A stretch of DNA of 64,000 nucleotides from Nitrosomonas sp. (GTDB lineage: Bacteria; Pseudomonadota; Gammaproteobacteria; Burkholderiales; Nitrosomonadaceae), in NCBI GenBank assembly GCA_016703745.1, contig JADJBK010000006.1, positions 1,054,001 to 1,118,000 on the forward strand. Reading direction: 5' to 3'. Shown here in pieces: positions 17,643 to 26,066 of this stretch (positions within the stretch are counted from its first letter, which is position 1; each line of letters starts with the position of its first letter). Position numbers and translations under genes: made by a program. The notes beneath the pieces are model-generated. The model was given only the letters and a program-made list of their open reading frames with translations. It was not told the DNA's origin and did no database searches.

Positions 17643-17700
17643 TTCTAACGCCTGAGTTAAGCCGCGCCGCGCAGCGGAGTCGGCTTGAACGAATCGTTAG
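17643..17700 (-). other. integron attC site, interrupted by an IS5-family element
   Basis: Read on the minus strand, this is a classic attC of about 60 bases. It has a left core AGCTAAC (split: its last two bases on the plus strand are at 18899-18900, beyond the IS), then TTCAAGCCG pairing with CGGCTTAA around a GC-rich centre, and a right core GTTAGAA (17643-17649). The left core is the reverse complement of the GTTAGCT with which cassette 1 begins at 19345-19339, as expected for one cassette. The IS5-like element duplicated TTAG inside the left core, which should stop this site from folding into a recombination substrate. Confidence 0.88.
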
Positions 17701-18894
17701 GGAACCTCTGAAAAACAAACATTCTGAACGGCAGTCACTCAAAAACTGACCACTACTTCAAATAGTGACGCTGATTTTTATGAAAACAGCCGTTCCTCTC
17801 TGGAAACAAGCTCATTTACTGGCTTGTTTTCAAATTTCAGACGCAACAAGACATCGACGTTCATAAGCATCACCACGGATGACGTTGGCAATGGCTGTCA
17901 GGAAGGTCAAACGGGCCGCATTTTTGGCCAGGCCGCGATAGCGATTTTTAGCATACCCAAAGCGGATTTTGATATCCCGAAACACGTGTTCGACTTTGGC
18001 GCGGCGTTTCGCCAGCTCACGGGCGGCACCGCGCAGTAGTTGAGCCGCCCCGGAATCGTCTTTCGTGAGCCTGGCCAGTTTGCCCGGACGCATCGCGATC
18101 ACGCAGGCTGGAGGGCTTTCCGCCGGCATCTCCGGGCGTTTATCCAGCCCCTGATATCCGGCATCGCCATGAACAAACTGTTCCTCGCCATGCAGCAGGG
18201 CGGCGGCTTCGGCAACGTCGCTGACATGCCCCGAGGTTACTTTTGAGCGTATGCACCAACCCGGTTTCATGATCGACGCCGATATGAAACTTGCTGCCGA
18301 AAAACCATTGATTGTCCTTTTTGCTGGAATGCATTTCTGGATCACGCGACCGGCTCTTATTTTTGGTTGAAGTCGGCGCGGCAATCAGGCTGGCATCGAC
18401 GATGGTGCCGGCTTTCAAGAACAACCCACGCTCACCCAGCGTTTGGTTGATGACCTGGAAGATCTGATCCATTAACCCGTGTTTTTCCAGTAAATGCCGA
18501 AATTGCAAAATGGTGCTTTCATCCGGCACGGCTTCCAGACGAATGCCGCAAAAACGGCGCAGTGATTCAATCTCATACAGCGCATCTTCCATGCCCGGAT
18601 CGGAATAGTTGTAGATAATTTGCGCAACATGCGCGCGCAGCATCAATTCCAAGGCAAATGGTTTGCGGCCACGCCCATTGCCTGGCGCATAGTGTGGTTC
18701 AATAACATCAATCATAGCCTGCCAAGGCAATAACCCGTCAAGTTGATCGAGAAACTTCTCGCGGCGCGTGACTTTGCCCTTATTGGCGTATTCGGCATCA
18801 GCAAAACTCATCTGTTGGTAAGGTTTCATGAATAGCTTCTCGAAAAAGTTTGATGCAGAATTATATTACTTGCGGGGAATTAATCAGAGGTTCC
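17701..18894 (-). mobile_element. IS5-family insertion sequence inserted in attC
   Basis: The element is 1194 bp, with terminal inverted repeats beginning GGAACCTCTGA on both sides and a four-base target duplication TTAG (17697-17700 and 18895-18898). Size, target YTAR and transposase type all fit the IS5 subgroup. It sits between the stop codon of cassette 1 and the remainder of its attC. Confidence 0.93.
17830..18829 (-). pseudogene. IS5-family transposase, frameshifted
   Basis: The N-terminal part (18829 to about 18245) begins MKPYQQMSFADAEY and carries the first catalytic aspartate in VDASLIAAPTS. The second part (to 17830) has DAGYQG and the EHVFRDIKIRFGY signature with the catalytic glutamate. 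The two are joined at HTL-K-VTSG, where an A run (TTTT at 18241-18244 on the plus strand) has one base too many. Corrected, the protein would be about 330 residues, normal for IS5. Confidence 0.9.
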
Positions 18895-18901
18895 TTAGCT
18901 G

Positions 18902-19315
18902 TCAGGCCTTGGCCCGCGCTTCGACATGCCACTTGAAATTGTTCAAGATCGCCTGCCAGCCTTCTCGCTGCTGCTCTACCGAGTGCGATTCCTCGCTGTC
19001 GAATGTGACGGCGACTTCCACGCCCTCAGGGCTCTCGTTGAAAGTTACAGCGGCATCACGGCCGCCGAACTCGTACTGGATTGCTTGATTGGTTATCACC
19101 TTGGTGTAGGTGCCCTCGAAGTCGAAGCCAAAGCTCCCATCTTTCGCTTCCATCCTCGAACAGAACCTGCCCCCATCACGAAGATCGACTTCAGCCTTAG
19201 TGGTGTGCCAGTCATCCGACGCCGCATTCCAAATGCAGATGTCTGCGGGATTGGTGTAGGCATCCCAGACTTGGCCAATTGGAGCTTGTACCGTCGTTGC
19301 TACTTTGATCTTCAT
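18902..19315 (-). CDS. SRPBCC/AHSA1-family protein, first integron cassette
   Basis: The 137-residue protein belongs to the SRPBCC superfamily, AHSA1 (activator of Hsp90 ATPase homologue) type. It begins with VATTVQAPIGQVWDAYTNP and contains the FEGTYTKVI and GWQAILNNFK segments. These proteins have a deep ligand-binding pocket; the ligand here is unknown. The start has TTGGAGG upstream. The gene lies immediately inside the attI junction and ends four bases before its attC core, the exact layout of an integron cassette. Being closest to attI it is the cassette most likely to be expressed, but no promoter is proven. Confidence 0.88.
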   Translation of the reverse strand: MKIKVATTVQAPIGQVWDAYTNPADICIWNAASDDWHTTKAEVDLRDGGRFCSRMEAKDGSFGFDFEGTYTKVITNQAIQYEFGGRDAAVTFNESPEGVEVAVTFDSEESHSVEQQREGWQAILNNFKWHVEARAKA

Positions 19316-19338
19316 GCAGCCTCCAAGTCTGATCTGAC

Positions 19339-19460
19339 AGCTAACGTAATATAGAAAACATTCTCATAGGCCAGCAATGCTGCCTATATCCACAAGTATT
19401 GTCAAGCAACATAAACTCATTACTATTTTCATGGCATCAGTTACTTATTTGGCTGGACTT
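19339..19460 (-). other. integron attI-like site and cassette junction
   Basis: On the minus strand the core GTTAGCT at 19345-19339 marks the point where cassette 1 joins the integron platform. The platform side (about 19346-19460) is AT-rich and lies between the junction and the divergent integrase gene, where attI and the cassette promoter are expected. The core site is seen directly; the extent of attI is inferred from position. Confidence 0.7.
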
Positions 19461-19461
19461 T

Positions 19462-19483
19462 AATTTTAGGACAGCCTAAAATT
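19462..19483. promoter_or_regulatory. perfect inverted repeat just before intI
   Basis: Arms AATTTTAGG and CCTAAAATT flank the four-base loop ACAG and end six bases before the integrase ATG at 19490. As RNA it would form a hairpin over the ribosome-binding region; as DNA it could be an operator. No clear Shine-Dalgarno sequence lies outside it. Confidence 0.6.
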
Positions 19484-19489
19484 CTACGG

Positions 19490-20470
19490 ATGGATGCTCA
19501 AGCTGTTTCTCTGATTCCTCCAAAATTACTCGATCGGTTACGTGCCGAAATACGGGTGCGCCACTATAGTATTCGTACTGAAGAAACCTACGTAGATTGG
19601 GCGCGACGATTTATTTTGTATCATGACAAAAAACATCCCAAAGATATGGGTGCGGAACAGGTACGGGATTTTTTGAACCACCTCGCCGTTGAGCGTAATG
19701 TATCGGCCTCGACGCAGAATCAGGCCAAATCAGCATTGCTGTTTTTGTACCGTAATGTGCTGAGCATTGAGCTGCCCTGGCTGGATGAAGTGATTGCGGC
19801 AAAGTCTGTCAGGCGATTGCCTGTGGTGCTGACACCGGCTGAGACTCGTCGCTTATTGAACGCGACATCGGGAACAATGGGGCTGGTGGCAAGTTTGTTG
19901 TATGGCACGGGAATGCGCTTGTTGGAGGGGTTGCGGCTGAGGGTTAAAGATGTAGAGTTTGAGCGGCGCGAGATTATCGTGCGTGAGGGCAAGGGCAACA
20001 AAGATCGAGTGACAGTGTTGCCGGAGAATTTGATTTTGCCATTGAAGGCGCATCTGGAAAAGGTAAAGGCGCTGCATGAGCGCGACCTTGAGGCAGGATT
20101 GGGTGAAGTGTATTTACCCGATGCGCTGGCGCGAAAATACCCCAAAGCGGCACGTACCTGGGGTTGGCAATTTGTGTTTCCGTCCGTGGTGCGCTCGGTT
20201 GATCCGCGTTCGGGGGTGGAGCGCCGTCATCATTTGCATGAAGCCAGCGTGCAGCGTGCCGTGCGCGAGGCGGCAAAACTGGCAGAGATTGCCAAACCTG
20301 TTACGCCGCATATCTTGCGTCATTCATTCGCCACACATTTGCTGCAAGCGGGTTATGACATCCGCACCGTGCAGGAATTGCTTGGCCACTCGGATGTCTC
20401 CACCACAATGATCTACACCCATGTGCTGAATAAAGGCGGAAAAGGTGTGATCAGTCCGTTGGATAGGTGA
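19490..20470 (+). CDS. intI: integron integrase IntI
   Basis: IntI is a tyrosine recombinase that inserts and excises cassettes between attI and attC. The 326-residue protein has the SAM-like N-terminal domain (residues 10-95) and the catalytic residues R143 (GTGMRLLEG), H274 and R277 (HILRHSFATH), H300 (LLGHSD) and Y309 (IYTH). The integron-specific insertion between about residues 205 and 255 is present (YPKAARTWGWQFVFPS, then HHLHEASVQRAV), which separates IntI from phage integrases. It is complete. It is transcribed away from the cassettes, the standard integron layout. Nitrosomonas europaea has a characterised integron integrase, and this looks like the same kind, but I cannot compare the sequences. 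Confidence 0.95.
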   Translation: MDAQAVSLIPPKLLDRLRAEIRVRHYSIRTEETYVDWARRFILYHDKKHPKDMGAEQVRDFLNHLAVERNVSASTQNQAKSALLFLYRNVLSIELPWLDEVIAAKSVRRLPVVLTPAETRRLLNATSGTMGLVASLLYGTGMRLLEGLRLRVKDVEFERREIIVREGKGNKDRVTVLPENLILPLKAHLEKVKALHERDLEAGLGEVYLPDALARKYPKAARTWGWQFVFPSVVRSVDPRSGVERRHHLHEASVQRAVREAAKLAEIAKPVTPHILRHSFATHLLQAGYDIRTVQELLGHSDVSTTMIYTHVLNKGGKGVISPLDR

Positions 20471-20560
20471 AGGGTATTTGTTTAAGTGAGGCGCTGATTG
20501 ATGAAATCAAGTAATGTAAATAGCGCCGTTATGAATCAAGTTAGCATTATTTTTTTGGAA

Positions 20561-20794
20561 TTACTCTTCTGCTGTTGCAAGCATGCGAAACAACTCCACA
20601 ACTAAAGGCAAGGCATCCGCCATCTGGCTTAAATTCCTGGCTCGCAGGCCGGGTTGAAACGATAGCGGAAACCCGGCAATCTCCGAAGATGCCGGGTTTA
20701 TCAACTCAGCATACTTTCGTATCTTCAGCTCGGCAGGAAACATTAATATTGAAACCCAATATTGGGCTTCAAAGTTGACTTCACCATAAGCCAA
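20561..20794 (-). CDS. hypothetical protein
   Basis: An open frame of 77 residues (begins MAYGEVNFEAQYWVSILMFP) lies alone in the 506-base gap between intI and nadA. I do not recognise it, there is no convincing ribosome site, and a strong GC-rich hairpin (20669-20699) lies inside it. It may be a real small gene, a gene remnant or chance. The rest of the gap (20471-20560 and 20795-20976) shows no gene; the last part is AT-rich and should hold the nadA promoter. Confidence 0.35.
   Translation of the reverse strand: MAYGEVNFEAQYWVSILMFPAELKIRKYAELINPASSEIAGFPLSFQPGLRARNLSQMADALPLVVELFRMLATAEE
20669..20699. repeat. GC-rich perfect hairpin
   Basis: Ten-base arms AAACCCGGCA and TGCCGGGTTT flank an 11-base loop, with another GGCCGGGTT a few bases upstream. 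It could end intI transcription (the right arm runs into TTTATC) or be a dispersed repeat element. Confidence 0.5.
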
Positions 20795-20976
20795 AATAAC
20801 TCACTATCATTTTAGCAATAAGTGCGCCCCGTCTACTTTTAGAAAAAAATAATGTTCGGTTTTCGGAATACCTTCCTTGTGCTTCTCCGAAAAGCTATCT
20901 GATTTTATTTTGTAGAATAGCTAAAAGAAGAATACGATAAACAGTTGCAACTTTATAAACTCAAACTGGACCGATC

Positions 20977-22077
20977 ATGCAAGTGAATGCCAAGAATTTT
21001 GAAGAATATGAATTGCTGCAGGATGAAATATGCGCTGAGCGCATCATTGCGGCCAAAAAAATGCTCGGTAAACGGGCGGTCATTCTGGCGCATCACTATC
21101 AACGCGCAGATGTTTATCGGCACGCCGATCTTACTGGCGACTCGCTGAAACTTTCTTTTCAGGCAGCACAGACGGATGCGGATTACCTGGTATTTTGTGG
21201 AGTGCATTTTATGGCAGAGGTGGCTGATATTCTGTCTGGCCCAAAACAGATCTCCATTTTGCCGGATCTGTCAGCGGGTTGCTCCATGGCGGATATGGCT
21301 GACCTTGGCAAGGTCGAACGCGCCTGGCGAGAATTGGGTGAGGTACTTAACCCGGATGACATGGTCACACCAGTCACTTATATCAATTCCAGCGCAAGCC
21401 TCAAAGCTTTTTGTGGCAAACACGGCGGCATCGTGTGTACTTCCAGCAATGCCGTAAAAATCCTGCAGTGGTCATTTAACCGCCGTGAAAAAGTGTTATT
21501 TTTCCCGGATCAACACCTGGGGCGCTGGAGCGGTCACAAGATGGCACTTCCTCTGGAAGAGATGTGTGTTTGGGACTTTGACCAGCCCATGGGTGGTCTA
21601 TCACCTGAGCAGATCAGAAAAGCCAAAATTCTGCTATGGAAAGGGCATTGCTCCGTGCATCAGATGTTCCAGCCCCAGCATATTCTGCGCTTTCGCAATC
21701 AACACCCGGATGGTCTGGTGATTTCTCACCCGGAATGCAGTTTCGAGGTCTGCAGCGCATCGGATTATGTTGGCTCAACTGAATATATCATCAACACCAT
21801 TAGAGATGCCAAACCAGGTACCCGCTGGCTGGTTGGGACTGAACTGAATCTGGTCGGACGTATTGCAGAAGAATTCAAAGTGGATGGAAAAATTATCCAA
21901 TTCATGTCTCCCATGGTGTGCATGTGCTCAACCATGGCTCGTATTGATCCGCAGCACCTGGCCTGGACACTGGAAAATCTGGCCCAAGGGCAAATAGTCA
22001 ACCAGATCAAGGTGCCCGATCGCGAAGTACAGCCAGCTAAATTAACGCTGGAACGTATGCTGGATGTTTCAAAGTAA
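20977..22077 (+). CDS. nadA: quinolinate synthase NadA
   Basis: NadA condenses iminoaspartate with dihydroxyacetone phosphate to quinolinate in NAD biosynthesis and uses a 4Fe-4S cluster. The 366-residue protein has the family start (AVILAHHYQRADVYRHADLTGDS is the conserved region near residue 35) and cysteines in VFCGVHFMAE, GIVCTSSNA and ECSFEVC. Length and order of the three homologous domains are normal. It is the first housekeeping gene after the integron. Confidence 0.97.
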   Translation: MQVNAKNFEEYELLQDEICAERIIAAKKMLGKRAVILAHHYQRADVYRHADLTGDSLKLSFQAAQTDADYLVFCGVHFMAEVADILSGPKQISILPDLSAGCSMADMADLGKVERAWRELGEVLNPDDMVTPVTYINSSASLKAFCGKHGGIVCTSSNAVKILQWSFNRREKVLFFPDQHLGRWSGHKMALPLEEMCVWDFDQPMGGLSPEQIRKAKILLWKGHCSVHQMFQPQHILRFRNQHPDGLVISHPECSFEVCSASDYVGSTEYIINTIRDAKPGTRWLVGTELNLVGRIAEEFKVDGKIIQFMSPMVCMCSTMARIDPQHLAWTLENLAQGQIVNQIKVPDREVQPAKLTLERMLDVSK

Positions 22078-22100
22078 TTGAGTCTGCGTGTACACCATCC

Positions 22101-22856
22101 ATGCCCAATCGAACCCTGCATATCGCTACTTACAATATACACAAGGGGTTATCCTGCTTCAACCAGCGCGTAATGCTGCACGAACTGCGTAACCGGCTGC
22201 GCGGCCTCGGCGTGGACATTATCTTTCTGCAGGAAGTTATTGGTGAACACTCTCGCCTTGCCGCCCGCTTCATGAACTGGCCGGAAAGTTCGCAGTATGA
22301 ATTTCTGGCCGATACCATCTGGCCGGATTACGCTTATGGCAAGAACGCCGTCTATGATCATGGTCATCATGGAAACGCCATCCTCAGCCGCTTTCCCATC
22401 CTGCGCTGGGAAAATGAAGATATTTCCGCCCACCGTTTTGAAAGTCGTGGATTACTCCATTGCGAAATTACCATTCCGGGATGGGAAGTATCACTGCACT
22501 GTATTTGTGTACATTTAGGGCTATTCAAGCGCGGACGGGGGCAACAACTTCAGGCAATAGAAGAGCGTATTCGACAACTCGTACCCGCTAATGCACCTTT
22601 GGTTGTCGCAGGTGATTTCAATGACTGGCGTGGCACGGCAAATCCACTTTTGTGTGATCGCCTGAAACTCACGGAAGTTTTTCGGCATACCCATGGAAAA
22701 AGTGCGCGCAGCTTTCCTTCTTTTCTGCCGTTGCTGCGCCTGGATAGAATCTATATCAGAGGTTTTGAAGTAAAACACGCGCGGGTTCTACACAACCGCC
22801 TCTGGTCAGGTATCTCTGACCATGCAGCATTGTCCGCCAACATTGTGCGCCGATGA
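22101..22856 (+). CDS. endonuclease/exonuclease/phosphatase-family protein
   Basis: The 251-residue protein has the metal-dependent hydrolase fold of the EEP superfamily. It shows ATYNIHKGLS at the start, the catalytic glutamate in IIFLQEVIG, VAGDFNDWRG, and the terminal GISDHAALS. It resembles the YbhP group, which is encoded next to cardiolipin synthase genes, and here its stop overlaps the start of such a gene (ATGA). The substrate is unknown: nucleic acid or a phosphoester of lipid metabolism. No signal peptide is seen. Confidence 0.88.
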   Translation: MPNRTLHIATYNIHKGLSCFNQRVMLHELRNRLRGLGVDIIFLQEVIGEHSRLAARFMNWPESSQYEFLADTIWPDYAYGKNAVYDHGHHGNAILSRFPILRWENEDISAHRFESRGLLHCEITIPGWEVSLHCICVHLGLFKRGRGQQLQAIEERIRQLVPANAPLVVAGDFNDWRGTANPLLCDRLKLTEVFRHTHGKSARSFPSFLPLLRLDRIYIRGFEVKHARVLHNRLWSGISDHAALSANIVRR

Positions 22857-24022
22857 GTGCGCCTGATTTCGTTGAAGGTAATCAACTCAGGTTATTGTGC
22901 ACAGATGCCGAATATTTCCAGGCGCTGGAAAGCGCCATCGATCAGGCGACACAGGAAATTTTTCTTGAAACCTATATTTTTGAAAATGACGCTGTAGGAC
23001 AGCGCATTACTGCGGCACTGGTACGCGCAGCCGGGCGTGGAGTGGCGGTGCATGTGCTGATCGATGGCTTTGGTTCACAAAATTTCCCAACAGCAAGAAT
23101 CCAGGAATTGCTGGCAAAAGATTTACAGCTCTTAATCTATCGACAGGAGGCATTCTCATTTAGATTTAAACGGTTACGACTGCGGCGCTTGCACCGCAAG
23201 CTGGCCATTATGGACGCCAGGGTCGCGTTTATTGGGGGAATTAATATAATCGAAGATTTTTCCGGACCGGATGTCACTCTGCCACAATTCGACTATGCAG
23301 TCGAAATTCAGGGACCACTGCTACAATCGATTCACACCGCCGCAAGACACCTCTGGACGATGGTTGCCTGGGCTCACTTCAAAAGGCGCTGGACAAATTA
23401 TGCGCCAGTTACCGTACCGCAATACCCCGTTGGTGAACAACGAGCTGCTTTTGTGATCAGGAATAATTTGCGCAACCGGCGCGATATTGAGCACTGCTAT
23501 CTGCAGGCCATCGAATCCGCCAATAAAGAGATTCTGATTGCAAATGCCTATTTTCTGCCTGGTATCAATTTTCGCCATGCCCTGATACAGGCAGCGCAGC
23601 GGGGTGTCCGGGTAGTGTTACTGTTACAGGGCAAAACAGAGCATCTCTTGCAACGCCTCGCCACCCGCGCGCTATATGGCAATCTACTGACGGCGGGTGT
23701 TCACATTTATGAATACCGCCACGGCTATCTGCATGCCAAAGTTGCCGTAATTGACCAGCGCTGGGCTACAGTGGGTTCATCTAACATCGACCCATTCAGC
23801 CTGCTGTTGGCCCGGGAAGCCAATGTCATCATTGATGATCACAAATTTGCCCTGCAATTGCGCGACAGTCTGCTGCAAGGCATGAAGCAATCCTGCCCTG
23901 TATTACGCTATAGCTGGAGAAAACGCTCCCGGCTCGCACGTATAATCAACTGGCTTTGCTATTATTTTGTCAGGATCGCACAGGGTATGCTGGGTTACAC
24001 GCGTGAAGACTATAAGTTATAG
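22853..24022 (+). CDS. clsB: cardiolipin synthase-like phospholipase D protein (ClsB type)
   Basis: The 389-residue protein has two phospholipase D HKD motifs, HRKLAIMDARVAFIGG near residue 118 and HAKVAVIDQRWATVGSSN near residue 297, each with the expected following glycine or serine-asparagine. Such enzymes transfer phosphatidyl groups to make cardiolipin. There is no N-terminal membrane pair, as in ClsB rather than ClsA. The C-terminus is basic and hydrophobic (WLCYYFVRIAQGMLGY), suggesting membrane association. It is translationally coupled to the EEP gene. Confidence 0.9.
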   Translation: MSAPDFVEGNQLRLLCTDAEYFQALESAIDQATQEIFLETYIFENDAVGQRITAALVRAAGRGVAVHVLIDGFGSQNFPTARIQELLAKDLQLLIYRQEAFSFRFKRLRLRRLHRKLAIMDARVAFIGGINIIEDFSGPDVTLPQFDYAVEIQGPLLQSIHTAARHLWTMVAWAHFKRRWTNYAPVTVPQYPVGEQRAAFVIRNNLRNRRDIEHCYLQAIESANKEILIANAYFLPGINFRHALIQAAQRGVRVVLLLQGKTEHLLQRLATRALYGNLLTAGVHIYEYRHGYLHAKVAVIDQRWATVGSSNIDPFSLLLAREANVIIDDHKFALQLRDSLLQGMKQSCPVLRYSWRKRSRLARIINWLCYYFVRIAQGMLGYTREDYKL

Positions 24023-24178
24023 CACCACGTTTTGTTGATGCTGACAGAGAGATACCCCTAAATTTAGAAGTACCCGGAAAAACAACCTGGTTACCACGTG
24101 TATAATCAGGGCGTTTTGTTAATCGCACCGCCAATCTATTCAAAGCACCGAAAAAAATCACTTTGTTAATCCTAAGGC

Positions 24179-25549
24179 ATGATTCGTAAATTTCTGCGCC
24201 GTATTTTTTCTTCAGATACTGACACACCCCCCTCCCGAAAAAAATTTCGTGCCATTACATTTGCTGAACACAACGTTTCCCGCAACCATATCAGTCGCGG
24301 TTCTCTGCAGGTCACACAAACATTGCAGCAAGCGGGATTTGCTGCTTATGTCGTTGGAGGGGCGGTACGTGATCTGTTGCTTGGATTAAAACCCAAGGAT
24401 TATGACATTGCAACAAACGCCACCCCGGAAGAAGTGCGCAGACTGTTTCGCCGCTCCCGCATCATCGGCCGCCGCTTCCGCCTGGTTCACGTTATCAGCC
24501 ACAATGAAACTGTGGAAGTGTCAACTTTTCGTGGCAACACCAGCCATGATCTTGCCCAGCCACACCTCGCAGGCGCGCAGACTGATGCCGATGGACGATT
24601 GCTACATGACAATATTTTTGGTAGTCAGGAAGAAGATGTCATGCGGCGCGACTTTACTATCAACGCACTATTCTATGATCCAAAAACCGAGGAAATCATT
24701 GATTATCTTAATGGTTTTGAAGATATTAAGTCAAAACGCCTGTCGATTATCGGGAATCCGGAACAGCGTTTTCGCGAGGACCCGGTACGGATATTACGAG
24801 CGGTACGCCTCGCTGCCAAGCTTGGTATTCAGATCGATGATCGTACCGCTGCGCCCATCGGAGATCTGGCGCCATTGCTGAGAAATGTACCGCCTGCACG
24901 TTTATTCGATGAAATGCTGAAATTGCTGTTTTCAGGTCATGCCCTTGCGGGAGCGCTTGATTTACGCATACGTGGCCTGCACCACGGGCTGTTGCCGATG
25001 CTTGATGTCATACTGGAGCAACCACTGGGGGAACATTTCATTACGCTGACACTACGAAATACGGATGAACGTGTCCAGCAAAATCAGCCTGCTTCGGTCG
25101 GTTTTCTGTTTGCTGCATTGTTGTGGCATGAAGTTCTGGCTACCTGGCAAGCGAAAACCCATGCGGGTGAAGCTTCGATTCCCGCATTCCACCAGACCAT
25201 GGCGGAAGTTTTATCCACGCAACGCGCCAGACTGGCTATTCCACGACGGCATGATGGCATGATCTGCGCCATCTGGTCGATGCAGTCCAGATTTCACGCA
25301 CGCGCCGGACGCAAACCATTTCGCCTGCTGGAACAACCTTATTTTCGCGCTGCTTATGATTTCATGCTGTTACGTTGCAAAAGTGGCGAAATCGAACCAG
25401 AAATTGCACAATGGTGGCACACATTCAAAGATGCCGATCATACTGCGCGGGAAAGCATGCTGGAAACGGAAACCGCCCCCAAACGACGCAGGAAACGCCG
25501 CAGCAAACGCAAGGATGTCCCGGATGAAAAGACCATAATTTCCCAGTAG
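24179..25549 (+). CDS. pcnB: poly(A) polymerase I
   Basis: PcnB adds 3' poly(A) tails that mark RNA for decay. The 456-residue protein belongs to the class II nucleotidyltransferases: YVVGGAVRDLLLGLKPKDYDIATNATPEEV carries the catalytic region with the DxD pair. RRDFTINALFYDP and the RFREDPVRILRAVRLAAKL helix also match PcnB. A strongly basic C-terminal tail (KRRRKRRSKRK) and an N-terminal extension distinguish it from CCA-adding enzymes. The gene is followed four bases later by folK. Confidence 0.95.
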   Translation: MIRKFLRRIFSSDTDTPPSRKKFRAITFAEHNVSRNHISRGSLQVTQTLQQAGFAAYVVGGAVRDLLLGLKPKDYDIATNATPEEVRRLFRRSRIIGRRFRLVHVISHNETVEVSTFRGNTSHDLAQPHLAGAQTDADGRLLHDNIFGSQEEDVMRRDFTINALFYDPKTEEIIDYLNGFEDIKSKRLSIIGNPEQRFREDPVRILRAVRLAAKLGIQIDDRTAAPIGDLAPLLRNVPPARLFDEMLKLLFSGHALAGALDLRIRGLHHGLLPMLDVILEQPLGEHFITLTLRNTDERVQQNQPASVGFLFAALLWHEVLATWQAKTHAGEASIPAFHQTMAEVLSTQRARLAIPRRHDGMICAIWSMQSRFHARAGRKPFRLLEQPYFRAAYDFMLLRCKSGEIEPEIAQWWHTFKDADHTARESMLETETAPKRRRKRRSKRKDVPDEKTIISQ

Positions 25550-25553
25550 TACT

Positions 25554-26066
25554 ATGTCAACTATTCTGTTACCCGAAGCTGCCACGCAGGTTTTTATCGC
25601 GCTGGGCAGTAATCTTGAAAATCCGATAGCACAAGTTGAACGCGGCATGCAATTGCTCGGTGCACTTGAATACACGCGGCTTGTAAAGCGTTCATCACTC
25701 TACCGTAGTGCGCCTGTCGGCAAGATCGACCAGCCGGATTTTATCAACGCGGTCATCCAGGTGGAGACACGCCTCACCCCACATAATCTTCTAATGAGTC
25801 TGCTAGCAATTGAACATGCCTGTGGTCGCGTGCGTACTTGCCGGAACGCACCGCGCACTCTCGATCTGGATATCCTGCTATTTGAGAATCTACAATGTAG
25901 CGATGCAGAGCTGATTTTGCCGCATCCACGCATGCATGAACGCGCTTTTGTGCTCCACCCCCTGCTGGAAATTGCAGGTGATACCTGTATTCCTGGACAG
26001 GGCACCGCCGCAGATTGCCTGACTGCCTGTACGAATCAATTACTGGAGCGCATCATCCCATCATGA
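25554..26066 (+). CDS. folK: 2-amino-4-hydroxy-6-hydroxymethyldihydropteridine pyrophosphokinase
   Basis: FolK transfers pyrophosphate from ATP to the pterin precursor of folate. The 170-residue protein has ALGSNLENP at the start and the signature RTLDLDILLFENL, followed by LPHPRMHERAFVLHPL. The pcnB-folK pairing is common in proteobacteria. Its stop overlaps the start of the deoxynucleoside kinase (ATGA). Confidence 0.96.
   Translation: MSTILLPEAATQVFIALGSNLENPIAQVERGMQLLGALEYTRLVKRSSLYRSAPVGKIDQPDFINAVIQVETRLTPHNLLMSLLAIEHACGRVRTCRNAPRTLDLDILLFENLQCSDAELILPHPRMHERAFVLHPLLEIAGDTCIPGQGTAADCLTACTNQLLERIIPS

Noticed and set aside
19490..20470. Phage or conjugative-element integrase
   Set aside because: The integron-specific insertion, the divergent cassettes and the core sites at 19339-19345 identify it as IntI. 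No phage genes are nearby.
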